Shown here: positions 1-10,000 of the stretch, in pieces
Position numbering within the stretch: the stretch's first letter is position 1
Layout of the letters: every line of letters starts with the position of its first letter
Source: Verrucomicrobiota bacterium
GTDB lineage: Bacteria; Verrucomicrobiota; Verrucomicrobiia; Limisphaerales; JACRJZ01
Length of the DNA: 64,000 nt
Assembly: GCA_016219875.1 (NCBI GenBank)
Contig: JACRJZ010000116.1
Location: forward strand, 1-64,000
Reading direction: 5' to 3'
Made by a program: the position numbers and the translations under genes
The notes under the pieces: model-generated
The model's input: the letters and a program-made list of their open reading frames with translations, nothing else
Told to the model about the DNA's origin: nothing
Databases searched by the model: none

Positions 1-3000
1 GCCTACGTTGCCCGCGCCATTAAGATTCAGGGTGGCGGCGGTGAGCAGACCCGCGCCATCGACGGCACCGCCCAACGTCACCGTGCCCGCGCCGGCGTTG
101 AGCGCCGCGTTCAGCGTCGTGGTGCCGGCATCAACCAAGTCAAGGTTCCCGCCGCCCGTCGCGCCGGAGAGGTTCAGGCCGTCGGCTTCGCTCAAGAAAC
201 TGTTCCCAGCGGTCTTGCCCAGCACCAGCGTGTTCACCGCCGTGTTCAGCCGCGTGGCGAGCGCACCGACATCGCCGGCCCCGTTCAGGTTCAGCGTGTC
301 GGCGGTGAGCAGGGCCGCGCCATCGACCGCCCCGTCCAGCGCCACTGTGCCCGCGCCGGCTGACAGCGCCGCGTTCAGCGTCGTTGTCCCAGCATCGACC
401 AAGTCGAGGTTCCCACCGCCGGTCGCGCCGGAAAGATTCAGGCCATCGGCTTCACTGAGGAAACTGTTCCCAGCCGTCTTGCCCAGCACGAGGTTGTTCA
501 CGGAGGTGTTCAACCGCGTGGCCAGCGTGCCGACGTTGCCGGCGCCGTTCAGGGTCAGCGTGTCGGCGGTGAGCAGGCCCGGGCCATCGACCGCGCCATC
601 CAGCGTCACCGTGCCCGCGCCGGCATTGAGCGCCGCGTTCAGCGTCGTCGTGCCCGCGTCCAGCAGATCCAAGCTGCCATCGCTGATCGTGCCGGAGAGG
701 TTCAGGCCGTCGGCTTCGCTCAGGAAAGTGCTCCAAAACGTTTTGGCCAACACCAAGTTGTTCACGGCGGTGTTCAGGCGCGCGGCTGACGCCCCGACGT
801 TGCCGTGGCCACTCAGGGTCAGCGTGTCGGCCGTGAGCAGGCCGGAGCCATCGACGGCGCCATTAAGCGTCACGCTGCCCACGCCGGCATTGAGCGCGGC
901 GTTCAGGGTCGTGCTGGCGTCCGCCAAGTCAAGGTCCCCTCCGCCTGTCGTGCCCGAAAGATTCACGCCGTCGGCTTCACCAATGAAAGTGTCCCCGCCG
1001 GATTTGGCCAACACCAGGGTGTTCAGCGTCGTGCCCAAGCGCGCGGCCAGCGTGCCGACGTGGCCGTTGCCGGTCAGGTTCAGGGTGTCGGCCGTAAGAT
1101 GGCCGGGGCCTGTGACCGCGACCGCGCCGTCCAACGTGACCGTGCCCACGCCGGCATTGAGCGCCGCGTTGAGTGTCGTCGTACCGGCATCGAGCAGGTC
1201 AAGGTTGCCGTCGGCGGTGTTGCCGGAAAGGTTCAAGCCGTCGGCTTCGCTGAGAAAACTGTTTCCGCCCGTCTTGGCCAACACCAGCGTGTTCACCGCC
1301 GTGTTCAACCGCGTGGCCAGCGCGCCGACGTCGCTGGCGCCGTTCAGGTTCAGCGTGTCGGCCGTCAGCAGACCCGTGCCATCGACCGCCCCGTCCAGCG
1401 TCACTGTGCCCGCGCCCGTGCTGAGCGCCGCGTTCAGCGTCGTCGTGCCCGCGTCGAGCAAGTCAAGATTCCCGCCACCGGTCGCGCCCGAAAGGTTCAG
1501 GCCATCGGCTTCACTGAGGAAGCTGTTCCCGCCGGTCTTGCCCAGCACCAGCGTGTTCACCGCGGTGTTCAGCCGCACGGCCAACGCGCCGACGTCGCCC
1601 GCGCCGTTCAGGTTCAGCGTGCCGGCGGTGAGCAGGCCCGCGCCATCGACCGCCCCGTCCAGCGTCACCGTGCCAGCGCCCGCCGTCAGCGCCGCGTTCA
1701 GCGTCGTTGTCCCGGCATCGACCAAGTCGAGGTTCCCGCCGCCGGTCGCGCCCGAGAGGTTCAGGCCGTCGGCTTCACTGAGAAAGCTGTTCCCCGCCGT
1801 CTTGCCCAGCACCATCGCGTTCACCGCCGTGTTCAGCCGCGTGGCGAGCGCGCCGACGTCGCCGGCGCCGTTCAGGTTCAGCGTGTCGGCGGTGAGCAGA
1901 CCCGTGCCATCGACCGCGCCATCCAGCGTCACCGTGCCTGCGCCCGCGCTGAGCGCCGAGTTCAGCGTGGTCGGGCCGGCATCGAGCAAGTCGAGACTGC
2001 CGCCGCCGGTGGCGCCGGAGAGGTTCAGGCCGTCGGCTTCATTGACGAAGCTGCTGCCGCCGGTCTTGGCCAGCACCAGCGCGCCGACCGTTGTGTTCAG
2101 CCGCTGCGCGCCGCTGGCCACCGCGCCGGCGCCTTTGAGCGTGAGCGTGCCGGCCGTGATCGTCGTCGCTGGACTTCCCACCGTCAGCGCGCCGCTGTTC
2201 TCAATCGTCACCGCGCCCGCGCCGACACCGATGTTGTGGTTCAAGTCCAGTGTTGTCGTCTTCAGCGTGACATTGCCCGCGGCAAGGTCGGCGGAGGTCG
2301 TGATGCCTTGGGCGTCCACGTCCAGCGTGCCCGTCACGGTGGCTCCGCCCGACGGCAGGGTGATGCTCGCGCTGTCGTAGCGGAGCGTCAGGTCGGTCAG
2401 GCTGGCCGGCAAAGCGAGCGTGCCCGGTGTGGCGGCGGCGTTGCGCAGCGCCACGCTGCGGGCGCTGGTGATCGTCACGTCGGCGAACTGGTTGGCGAAG
2501 CTGGCCAGCAACACGTCCGAGCCGGCCACGGGCACATCGAAGGTGGCCGTGCCACCGACCGTCAGCGCGGCCAACTGGCTGATCGTGCCGCCCGCCTGCA
2601 AGTTCAGCGCGCCCGCCGTCGTGCCTTGCACATTGAGGCCGTCCGTCTCGTTCACGAACGTGTCGCCCGACACCGGCTTGTTCAGCGCCAGTGTCCCCAC
2701 CGTCGTGTTCAGCCGCGTCCCTGCGGAGCCGACATTGCCCGCTCCGTCTAGGTTCAGCGTGTCCGCCGTCAGCAGACCCGTGCCGTCCACCGCGCCGTCC
2801 AGCGTGACGGTGCCGGCACCGGCGTTCAGCGCCGCGTTCAGGGTCGTCGTGCCCGCGTCGAGCAAGTTAAGGTTCCCGCCGCCCGTCGCGCCGGAAAGAC
2901 TCAGGCCGTCGGCTTCGTTGAGGAAGCTGTTGCCGCCGCTCGTGCCCAGCAGCAGCGTGCTCACCGCCGTGTTCAGCGGCGAAGCCAGCGTGCCGACGCT

Positions 3001-3015
3001 GCCCGCCCCGTTCAG
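1..3015 (-). repeat. 264-bp tandem coding repeats of the haemagglutinin-like gene
   Basis: The word (G/A)TCGGCTTC (plus strand) recurs at 181, 445, 709, 970, 1240, 1504, 1768 and 2032, so the unit is 264 bp (261-270 bp in two cases), or 88 codons. A degenerate unit sits near 2641 and another clear one at 2908, after a non-repeat stretch. Each unit encodes one strand-rich module of the exoprotein. The array continues beyond the left edge. Confidence 0.9.
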
Positions 3016-4602
3016 GTTCAGCGTGCCCGCGGTGATCAGCCCGTTGCCGGTCACGGCCGTGGCGCTGTCCAGAGTCAAGGCGCTGCCGGCCTGCAAGGTG
3101 ATCGGCGCGTTCAAGCTGATGGTCGGCGCGGTGAGCGTGAGGTTGTGCGCGTTGGCGTTGGGGGTGGCGTCGATGGCGGCGTTCACGTTCAGAGAGATCC
3201 CGGCTTGCAGCAGCGTGTCCTGGCTATCGAGCGACTGGACGACTTTGGCGGCGGATATGGTGAAGGTGGAAGCCCCGCCGTGTCCGGCCAGAATTTGGCC
3301 CGCCAGATCGCCCGCGGGAACATTAACGTCCAACTCGGCATCCTCGGTACCGACGGCCTCGATGTTCAGGATGCCGGGATCGAGGAGCAACGTGCCGGCG
3401 CGGCCGTTCGGGGCGGAAAGGTTCGCTCGCCCGTTGAAGCCGAGGTTTTGCTTGCCGGAAACTTCCGCGAAACCGCCGTTGCCGCCCCGCGCGCCGCCGC
3501 GGGCGGAAAGGCTGCCATTGAACACGGTGGTTTGGTCGGACCACACGATGACCTTGCCGCCGTTGCCGCGCTGGGTGGCGTCGGCCTTGATGGTGGCGTC
3601 CCGGCCCACGAAGGTCTGCTGAGCGTTGGGCACGCGGGGGTTCTTGCCCTGGAAATCTCCGCCGATGAGCGCGGTGCCGCCGCCGTTGGCGCCGCTGACA
3701 TCGACCACGGCGTTGCCGGTAAGCGCGACTTGGCCGCCGAGGACGCGCACATCACCGCCGCGCGTCCCGGAAGCGTCGAGGGTGCCGGAGTTGACGACTC
3801 TGCCGCCGTCGGCGCGAAGCAGGATGCGGCCGCCCTGGTTGACGACAGTGTTGGCGCGGATGACGCCGCCGTTGTTGATGGCGAGGGCGTAGATGTTGCC
3901 GCCGGCGGCCTTGAGTTCGGCCGTCGCGGCCTGGATCGAGCCGAGGTTGTTCACGCCTTTGCTGTCGCGGCCCGCGGGCGTGCCGGCCAGGACGGCGATG
4001 CGATCAGCGCCGGCTTGTTGCAGGATCACCTCGGTGCCCGCTGCCAAGCCGACTGTGCCGCGCGCCGCCGTGAGGCTGCCGGAATTCTCCACCGTGCGGG
4101 CGATGAGGAAGATGTTGCCGCCGATGGCTTGGATGGCGCCCTGGTTGTCGATGCCTGCGGTGGAGGAGCCTCGGAGCGTCAAGCCGACGCCGCGGAGGAA
4201 GCTCTCATCGGTCGCGCTCAGGGTGGTGCCGAGAAAGTTGTGGGTGTTAATGACGCCGCCGGGGCCGACGAGGATGCCGTTCGGGTTGATGAGGTACACG
4301 GAGCCGTTGGCCTGGAGCGTGCCGTAGATCGTGGTGGGGCTGGCGGAGATGACACGGTTGAGGGCAGCGGCGTTGACGTTGGGCTGGATGAAGCGCGTCA
4401 GCTCGCCCGCGCCAATGGAGAAGTCCTCCCAGTTGATGATGAGCCTGGGCGTGGCCTGGTTGATCGTCAGGGCGCTGCCGGCGCGGTTGAACGCGGCGCT
4501 GCCGGCGACGACGTGTTCGCCGACAGGATTGGCGTGAAGCGGGAGCCAAGAGAGGCAGAAAACTGGAATCGCGGCCAGGAACCTGGAGATGTTTCGTTTC
4601 AT
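1..4602 (-). CDS. Filamentous haemagglutinin-type exoprotein with tandem repeats, 3' end missing
   Basis: A frame open from ATG 4602 to the left edge gives at least 1,534 codons. AGAAGGA lies about six bases before the ATG, a good ribosome site. Residues 1-24 form a signal peptide ending near LPLHA. The next ~250 residues match the TPS/haemagglutination-activity domain, including the signature VYLINPNGI and a following LVGPGGVINT stretch; in known two-partner systems this domain is recognised by a TpsB/FhaC outer-membrane transporter. From about codon 530 onward the protein is built of ~88-residue beta-helix repeats rich in TLNLNGAG, ADGLNLSGATGGG and TTTLNAAL. No transporter gene is visible. 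It is probably a surface adhesin or matrix protein; the ligand is unknown. Confidence 0.85.
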   Translation of the reverse strand, partial: MKRNISRFLAAIPVFCLSWLPLHANPVGEHVVAGSAAFNRAGSALTINQATPRLIINWEDFSIGAGELTRFIQPNVNAAALNRVISASPTTIYGTLQANGSVYLINPNGILVGPGGVINTHNFLGTTLSATDESFLRGVGLTLRGSSTAGIDNQGAIQAIGGNIFLIARTVENSGSLTAARGTVGLAAGTEVILQQAGADRIAVLAGTPAGRDSKGVNNLGSIQAATAELKAAGGNIYALAINNGGVIRANTVVNQGGRILLRADGGRVVNSGTLDASGTRGGDVRVLGGQVALTGNAVVDVSGANGGGTALIGGDFQGKNPRVPNAQQTFVGRDATIKADATQRGNGGKVIVWSDQTTVFNGSLSARGGARGGNGGFAEVSGKQNLGFNGRANLSAPNGRAGTLLLDPGILNIEAVGTEDAELDVNVPAGDLAGQILAGHGGASTFTISAAKVVQSLDSQDTLLQAGISLNVNAAIDATPNANAHNLTLTAPTISLNAPITLQAGSALTLDSATAVTGNGLITAGTLNLNGAGSVGTLASPLNTAVSTLLLGTSGGNSFLNEADGLSLSGATGGGNLNLLDAGTTTLNAALNAGAGTVTLDGAVDGTGLLTADTLNLDGAGNVGSAGTRLNTTVGTLALNKPVSGDTFVNETDGLNVQGTTAGALNLQAGGTISQLAALTVGGTATFDVPVAGSDVLLASFANQFADVTITSARSVALRNAAATPGTLALPASLTDLTLRYDSASITLPSGGATVTGTLDVDAQGITTSADLAAGNVTLKTTTLDLNHNIGVGAGAVTIENSGALTVGSPATTITAGTLTLKGAGAVASGAQRLNTTVGALVLAKTGGSSFVNEADGLNLSGATGGGSLDLLDAGPTTLNSALSAGAGTVTLDGAVDGTGLLTADTLNLNGAGDVGALATRLNTAVNAMVLGKTAGNSFLSEADGLNLSGATGGGNLDLVDAGTTTLNAALTAGAGTVTLDGAVDGAGLLTAGTLNLNGAGDVGALAVRLNTAVNTLVLGKTGGNSFLSEADGLNLSGATGGGNLDLLDAGTTTLNAALSTGAGTVTLDGAVDGTGLLTADTLNLNGASDVGALATRLNTAVNTLVLAKTGGNSFLSEADGLNLSGNTADGNLDLLDAGTTTLNAALNAGVGTVTLDGAVAVTGPGHLTADTLNLTGNGHVGTLAARLGTTLNTLVLAKSGGDTFIGEADGVNLSGTTGGGDLDLADASTTLNAALNAGVGSVTLNGAVDGSGLLTADTLTLSGHGNVGASAARLNTAVNNLVLAKTFWSTFLSEADGLNLSGTISDGSLDLLDAGTTTLNAALNAGAGTVTLDGAVDGPGLLTADTLTLNGAGNVGTLATRLNTSVNNLVLGKTAGNSFLSEADGLNLSGATGGGNLDLVDAGTTTLNAALSAGAGTVALDGAVDGAALLTADTLNLNGAGDVGALATRLNTAVNTLVLGKTAGNSFLSEADGLNLSGATGGGNLDLVDAGTTTLNAALNAGAGTVTLGGAVDGAGLLTAATLNLNGAGNVG

Positions 4603-4724
4603 ATCGAATCCTTCTGCTGACGATGACGGGCGCAATAAAGCGGAAGCCGTCACGGCTGTCAAAGCAATTCCCGGAAAAGTGGTTGCGTTGAAAGGCTGCA
4701 TCAGGCTCTGATCCGCCAACCTTC

Positions 4725-4857
4725 GTAGCGCAGGTTTTCAACCTGCGGTTTCGCCGACGCGCTGTTGGCAGGGTCCTGAAGCTTCCAGTCTGCTGGCCGA
4801 ATCCAGCGCGCGCCGGCTGGAAAACCGGTGCTACGGCAGACGGGAAATCTGCGCTAC
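4725..4857. repeat. Dispersed GTAGCGCAGGTTTTC-type palindromic repeat
   Basis: The sequence starts GTAGCGCAGGTTTTCAACC and ends AAATCTGCGCTAC, with inner units such as GGAAAACCGGTGCTACGGCA. Related copies lie at 35697, 45374, 51878 and 52886. The copy fills the 5' intergenic region between the haemagglutinin-like gene (-) and the EamA gene (+), two divergent genes. I see no gene in 4603-4909. Confidence 0.75.
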
Positions 4858-4909
4858 GAACGCCACATTGCGCCTTGAGCTTCGGGGGACCGCCGCTACG
4901 CTCCGCGCC

Positions 4910-5884
4910 ATGTTGCGCGATGGGAACCGACTCAAGGCCGTCCAGATGCTCGTGCTTTGCACGGTGCTATGGGCTTTGAGTTTCCCCACCATGAAGGCGC
5001 TGTCCATGACGCAACAGCCGCTGGTGCCGGAGGCGGGGAGCTGGTTCTTCACGTCGCTGGGGGTGATGTACCGCTTCGGCGCGGCGGGCGTCATCCTGTT
5101 GCTGTTGTCGGGGACCTCCTTGCGGAAACTGACGCGGCTGGAAGTGGAGCAAGGGTGCGGCCTGGCAGTGTTCGGCGTGGGCGGGATTCTCTTCCAGATG
5201 GACGGCCTGGCGCACACGTCGGCGTCCACGTCGGCGTTTCTCACGCAATGCTACTGCATCCTCATCCCTTTGTGGATGGCGCTGCGGCATCGGCGTCTGC
5301 CAGCTCCGCAGGTCTTCGTGGGTTGCACGCTCGTGCTTTGCGGCGTGGCGGTGCTGGCGGGCGTCGATTTCCACGCGTTCCGGTTGGGGCGCGGCGAAGT
5401 GGAAACGCTCATCGCCTCGGTCTTGTTCGCCGGGCAAATCCTCTGGCTGGAACGGCCGGGCTACGCGGGGAACGACGTGAAGCGGTTCTCGACCGTCATG
5501 TTCCTGATGATGGCGGCGTTGTGCGTGCCCCTCGTGGTGGGGACCGCGCCGCACGCCGCGGCCTGGGTGCGGGCTTACGAGTCCGGCGCGGCCATCGGCA
5601 TGTTGGCGCTGCTGGTCGGCTTTAGCACGCTGGGCGGCTACATGCTGATGAACCACTGGCAGCGGCGCGTGACGGCGACGGAGGCGGGATTGATCTATTG
5701 CGCGGAGCCGGTGTTCGCGAGCCTGATGTCGCTGTTTCTTCCGGGGTGGTATTCGCGGTGGGCGGGCATCGACTACGCGAACGAGACGGTCACGCGCGGG
5801 CTGCTGATCGGGGGCGGGCTGATCACGCTGGCGAACGTGGTCCTGCAGGTGGCGGACGCAATGCGAGAATCCAAGTCGTCGTGA
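4910..5884 (+). CDS. EamA/DMT-family permease
   Basis: This 324-residue membrane protein has about ten hydrophobic segments in two similar halves, the layout of the EamA drug/metabolite transporter family. An early segment reads LWALSFPTMKAL, and the late segment TATEAGLIYCAEPVFASL matches the conserved EamA motif around TEAxxxxxxEPV. The frame extends upstream to a TTG at 4868, but those codons show no family similarity, so ATG 4910 is preferred; neither start has a clear ribosome site. The substrate cannot be told from sequence. It would sit in the inner membrane as an exporter of small metabolites. Confidence 0.85.
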   Translation: MLRDGNRLKAVQMLVLCTVLWALSFPTMKALSMTQQPLVPEAGSWFFTSLGVMYRFGAAGVILLLLSGTSLRKLTRLEVEQGCGLAVFGVGGILFQMDGLAHTSASTSAFLTQCYCILIPLWMALRHRRLPAPQVFVGCTLVLCGVAVLAGVDFHAFRLGRGEVETLIASVLFAGQILWLERPGYAGNDVKRFSTVMFLMMAALCVPLVVGTAPHAAAWVRAYESGAAIGMLALLVGFSTLGGYMLMNHWQRRVTATEAGLIYCAEPVFASLMSLFLPGWYSRWAGIDYANETVTRGLLIGGGLITLANVVLQVADAMRESKSS

Positions 5885-6120
5885 AACCCGAAATCCGAAT
5901 GTCAAAATCCGAAACAAATCCGAAGCTCGAAGTTCCCAATCCGAAACGATCCCGGGCCGGTAAGGTTTCGAATTTGCCCCTTCGGATGAGCCTCTTTCAG
6001 GACTGTAGCAGCCGACGTGAGGAGGCTCTGTTTCCATTGAAGTTTGAGCCTCCTCACGTCGGCTGTTACGGGGTTCTGCAATTGCCTCGGATTTCGGATT
6101 TCGGATTTCGAGTTTTGGGA
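5885..6120. repeat. Nested repeat cluster: TCGGATTTCGG words around a large palindrome
   Basis: CCGAAATCCGAA-type words at 5887-5960 are complemented by TCGGATTTCGGATTTCGG at 6087-6118, so the two flanks form an imperfect inverted repeat. The long palindromic element at 6005-6069 lies between them. The whole region separates the EamA gene from rluE and encodes no protein that I recognise. The same TCGGATTTCGG words recur at 18828-18862 and 19002-19030. Confidence 0.7.
6005..6069. repeat. Long palindromic element, copy 1
   Basis: The left arm 6005-6028 and right arm 6046-6069 are 24-nt inverted repeats with one mismatch (GTTAC for GCTAC at the end) and a 17-nt loop. It lies upstream of rluE and could form a strong stem in the transcript. 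The following bases GGGGTTCTGCAATTG are shared with copy 3. Confidence 0.9.
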
Positions 6121-6136
6121 TGAAAGGCCGGGGTCC

Positions 6137-6724
6137 GTGCTGATCGCGTTTCACAAACCTTACGGCGTGCTGTCGCAATTCACGCCCGATGGGTCACCGA
6201 ATCGCACGCTGGCGGGATTCAACTTCCCGCCGCGCGTGTATCCCCTCGGACGGCTGGACGCGGACTCCGAAGGGCTGTTGCTCTTGAGCGATGAACCGGA
6301 ATGGAACCAGCGCCTGCTGCCGCCGCGGCAAGCCCACGCGCGGGAGTATTGGGTGCAGGTGGAGCGCATCCCCTCGGCCGAGGCCTTGCAGCAGCTTGAG
6401 CGCGGCGTCGAGACCGCCGGACGCCGGACGTTGCCTTGCCGGGCGCGGTTGCTCGAACCGCCGCCGCAGATGCCGCTGCGCGATCCGCCCATCCGCGTCC
6501 GCAAGACGGTGCCGGATTGCTGGATCGCGCTCGAACTCGTGGAGGGCAAGAACCGCCAGGTGCGGCGCATGACCGCAGCCATCGGCCATCCTACGCTGCG
6601 GCTGGTGCGCGTGCGGATCGGGCAACTGCGGCTGCACGAGTTGGGCCTGGCGCCGGGAGCCTGGAAGACGCTCACGGCACAAAGCGCGTTCAAGACTGTA
6701 GCAGCCGACGTGAGGAGTGCCTGA
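6137..6724 (+). CDS. rluE: 23S rRNA pseudouridine synthase RluE-like
   Basis: This 195-residue protein belongs to the RsuA/RluE family, which isomerises uridine in rRNA; E. coli RluE acts at U2457 of 23S rRNA. It starts with HKPYGVLSQFTPDG, typical of RluE, has the catalytic GRLDADSEGLL motif (Asp in GRLD), and a late EGKNRQVRRMTAAIGHPTLRL motif. The protein lacks an S4 domain, as RluE does. GTG 6137 is chosen because conserved sequence begins at once; upstream codons are repeat DNA. The last ten residues (KTVAADVRSA) come from a half copy of the long palindromic element, which also supplies the end of the reading frame. Confidence 0.92.
   Translation: MLIAFHKPYGVLSQFTPDGSPNRTLAGFNFPPRVYPLGRLDADSEGLLLLSDEPEWNQRLLPPRQAHAREYWVQVERIPSAEALQQLERGVETAGRRTLPCRARLLEPPPQMPLRDPPIRVRKTVPDCWIALELVEGKNRQVRRMTAAIGHPTLRLVRVRIGQLRLHELGLAPGAWKTLTAQSAFKTVAADVRSA
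6698..6717 (+). repeat. Half copy of the long palindromic element at the end of rluE
   Basis: A single left arm, GTAGCAGCCGACGTGAGGAG without a right arm. It is translated as part of the rluE C-terminus, and the stop codon follows directly at 6722-6724. It may be the remnant of a full palindrome that lost its other half. Confidence 0.85.
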
Positions 6725-6823
6725 TTCTCGATCTGACCTCTAACTTGGGCGGCCAAGGAACCTGTAAAGAACAGGATTCGGGCGGCGGCGACGCCAAGGG
6801 GATTGCGAGTTCATCTTCATGCT

Positions 6824-7078
6824 TTACTCATACATTTTCGCAGCCATTAGCATGTCCGCCGCAACTTTCCAATCTGGTTGCTGCGGCACGGGCTTGCCCT
6901 GATCGGTGTAGTAGCCATCCATGTCTTCAACCCACGCTGCAAGGGCTTCAAGGAAACGCTCCAAATTGGAGTTCTCCCAAGTTGCCGGATTGTCGTGAAG
7001 GTCGTTGCGTAACGCTTTTACAAACGCCACAAAGTCCTCACGCGAACGTATCGAGTTGTTGTGTTCAGTGAGCGTCAT
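6824..7078 (-). CDS. DUF7660-like small protein, probable immunity protein of the Rhs locus
   Basis: This acidic 84-residue protein has the pattern REDFVAFVKALRNDL, then WENSNLERFLEALAAWVEDMDGYY, and ends VAADMLMAAKMYE. I recognise this as the DUF7660-type family of small proteins. It begins three bases after the stop of the Rhs gene on the same strand, which is the usual position of the cognate immunity gene in polymorphic toxin loci. The immunity role is inferred from position and size; no biochemical function is known to me for the family. Confidence 0.7.
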   Translation of the reverse strand: MTLTEHNNSIRSREDFVAFVKALRNDLHDNPATWENSNLERFLEALAAWVEDMDGYYTDQGKPVPQQPDWKVAADMLMAAKMYE

Positions 7079-7081
7079 AGT

Positions 7082-10000
7082 TCATTGTCCTCTCACGCGA
7101 ATAGAAGTGCCACCGTTCTGCGTCGTAAATTTCCATGCTTCTCCCGCTGTCTCCTGTGGAGTCGCCATGCGGAATGGGACTGGAACTTCAGCTTGTTGGA
7201 AGCTCCACAACCGCCGGTTGTCCAACGTAAACAGATTTCCCTCCCTTTCGACGAGTCGAATGGGTGGAATGTTGGCCGGATTGACAGAACCGTTCCGAAG
7301 TCCGGCAGCAAGGTCTTCGATTGCGCCGCCCGAACTGAAGTTACGACTGATGCTGCTTTGGCTGAAGCGGACGGCAGCCGGGTCTATCGTCTTTGCGGCA
7401 TCCGTGAACGCTTCGAGGAGGTTTGCGACACCATTGCGGATGGGGCCATAGTTGGGAGCCACGCCCGCCGTCAACACGTTCAGGGTTACGCTGGCCGCGC
7501 TCAACATCCGATCCCACGCGGACGAGTCGGGAGCGCCCATGGTGTAAACGTCCAGCGCGTCACCCACGCCAGGCACCATCCCGCCAGCCGCGAAACCCAA
7601 TCCCGCACTCGCGGTCCCCAGTTGGTTCGCGAACACTTGGTCCCCGTAAATCCAGCCTTGCGGCCCAGTGTAAGGCAAGCCTGTCCGGCAATCCATCCAC
7701 GACCGGCCTCCCACTTCCTGGGCCCCCAATCCAAACGGGTCCATCAGACTCACGGGATTGCCATCCGCGAACGCATACCAGTTCAGGCCGCCGCTGAAGC
7801 CGGCGGGGTCCGCGCTCACAAACCGGCACAGGAACGGGTTGTAGTAGCGCGCCCGCATGTGGAGCAGGCCGTTGGCGTCGGTCTGCACGCCGTAGCGGCC
7901 GTTGAACAGGAACGGCGTGTCGTTCGTGCCGAAGTGGTAGGTGACGGAACCGTAGGGTGAATACTCCATCCGATCCCGGATGCCGGAGGCCGGATCGCTC
8001 AGGGCCACGGTGCTGCCGCGGTAGTCGTAATGATAGGTCAGGGTGTTGGTGCTCGTGGCTGTCTCCGTCACTTCGTAGAGCAGGCCCAGGCCATAGACGT
8101 AGTAGTTGGTCACGCCACCGCGCACCCGCACCAGCACTTGCGAGAGTGCGGCGTTGGGATTCACGACGAATTTGTTCGTCGTCAGTTGTCCGTTGTTCGT
8201 GGCGGTCAGGCTCACGCGCTGGCTCGCCAGATCGTAGCCGTATTGCACGTTGCCAGCCGACGTCAGCCGGTTGCGCGCGTCGTAGGTGTAGTCGGCCAGG
8301 GTCGCGTTCGTGAGCGGGCCGCGGGTCATGTTGCCGTCCCAGTCATGCGTCAGGGTCCAGCCGTTCCAGGTCGCAATCCGGTTGTCGGCGTCGTAGGTCG
8401 GGTCGCGTTCCGGCTCGGTGTAGGCGTGGGGCACCGGGGCCATGAACTCGTTGGTGATCCGGCCTGCCGCGTCCCACCGCAGCGTGAAAAGCGCGATCAC
8501 CACGCCGTTGCTCTGGCGCTCCACGAGGTTTGTCGCCTGCCCTCCGGCGTCGTAGTCAATGCTCCGCGTGCTGAAGTTCGGGCGTGTGATCTTCTTCAAT
8601 TGCCCACCCAAGTCATACTCGAAGCTCGTTTGCCGTTGCGCCCAGTCGGTCACGTTGGTCAGGCGATTGTGACTGTCGTAGGCGTAGCGCACCCAGCGGT
8701 TCATGTTCGGATAAATCAGGTTCGTCAGGTTGCCGGCGCGGTCGTAATAATATTGCAGGCGGTTGCCGGCAGCGTCGGTGTAAGTGGCGGGCAAGTTGTT
8801 CGTGCCATAGGTCCAGGTCAGACCGGAACCCTGGCCCACGTTCGTTACGCTCAACAGATGATGATTCGCGTCGTAGGCGAAGGCGCGCGTGCCCAGACTG
8901 TCCGAGCTTCGATCCAGCCGGTCGGCCGCGTCGTAGTGGTTCGTCGTCGTGTCGCCCGAGGGCTCGCGCAGCGTTTCCACCAAGCCGCGCGGGTCGTAGG
9001 TGCGGAGGGTGAACCGGCTGTTGGCCACGCCCAGTGGGGTGGCGTTCGTCACCAAGCGGTTGGCCGCGTCATAGACGAACGTGAAGACGTTGTTCAGCCG
9101 GTTGGTCAGCGTGAGCAAGTTCCCGCTCGCGTCATAGCCGTAGCCGACGCCGTTGGTCAGCGGGTCCCACAGCCGCGTCGTCAACCCGCGCGCGTCGTAG
9201 TCGTGCTGCGTCAACTGGGCGAGCGGGTTGGCCGCGGCGCGCAGCCGCCCGTCGTCATCGTAGGCCAGGGTGTTGGTCCGTTGCAGCGGATCGACCGCGG
9301 CGACCACTCTTCCCGCCGCGTCATACTCTGACCGCGCCACCCGCTGGAGCGCGTTCGTCGCGCGCTGAAGCCAGTCGCGTTCGTCATACCCAAAGCCGAG
9401 CACGGGCGTGCCTTGCGGCGTGGGCGGAAGCGTGCGGCTCAAGAGCTTCTTCGTGGCGCTGTAGCTGTTGGTCGTGAGGTGGCCGCGCGGATCGGTCGCG
9501 CCGGCCAGGTTGCCCGCGGCGTCGTAGCTAAAGCGGTTCGTCGCCACGCCCGGCGCCACCGCATTCGTGACTAGGCGAAGTTTGTTGAACTGGAGGACCG
9601 TTTCCAGGCCGCGCCCATCGCGGTTGGTGGCCACATCGCCCCAGGCGGTTCGGATGAAGACGTTCGTGGCCACGCCTTGGTTGGTGACGCCGCTCACCTG
9701 CCCTTTGCTGTCGTAGCCGAACCAGACCGTGTTGGTGGCAGCATTGGTCGTGCAACGCAGCGTGCCGTCGGCGTTGTAGCCAAAGGCGGTCACCTGGTTG
9801 AGCGGATCAGTGATCTTCGTCACCTGATGATTGGTATTGTAGGCGAAGTAAGTGCTGAAGCCGCGCGCATCGACCGCATTGGTCAGGTGGTGCTGGGCGT
9901 CGTAGTAGTTGGTCCGGCCCAGCCCCAGCGCGTCGAAAGCCCGCCGCAGGTTGTGATCGGCGTCGTACTCGAAACGGTTTGTCTCCCGCAACGGCGAGAT

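Noticed and set aside
8..2751. Long open frames on the + strand opposite the haemagglutinin-like gene
   Set aside because: They are antisense shadows: frame openness results from high GC and the 264-bp repeats. Their translations are Pro/Ser/Arg-rich and match no family, whereas the minus frame gives a clear TPS domain and beta-helix.
4868..4909. TTG start for the EamA gene
   Set aside because: The added residues show no membrane or family pattern; ATG 4910 fits better.
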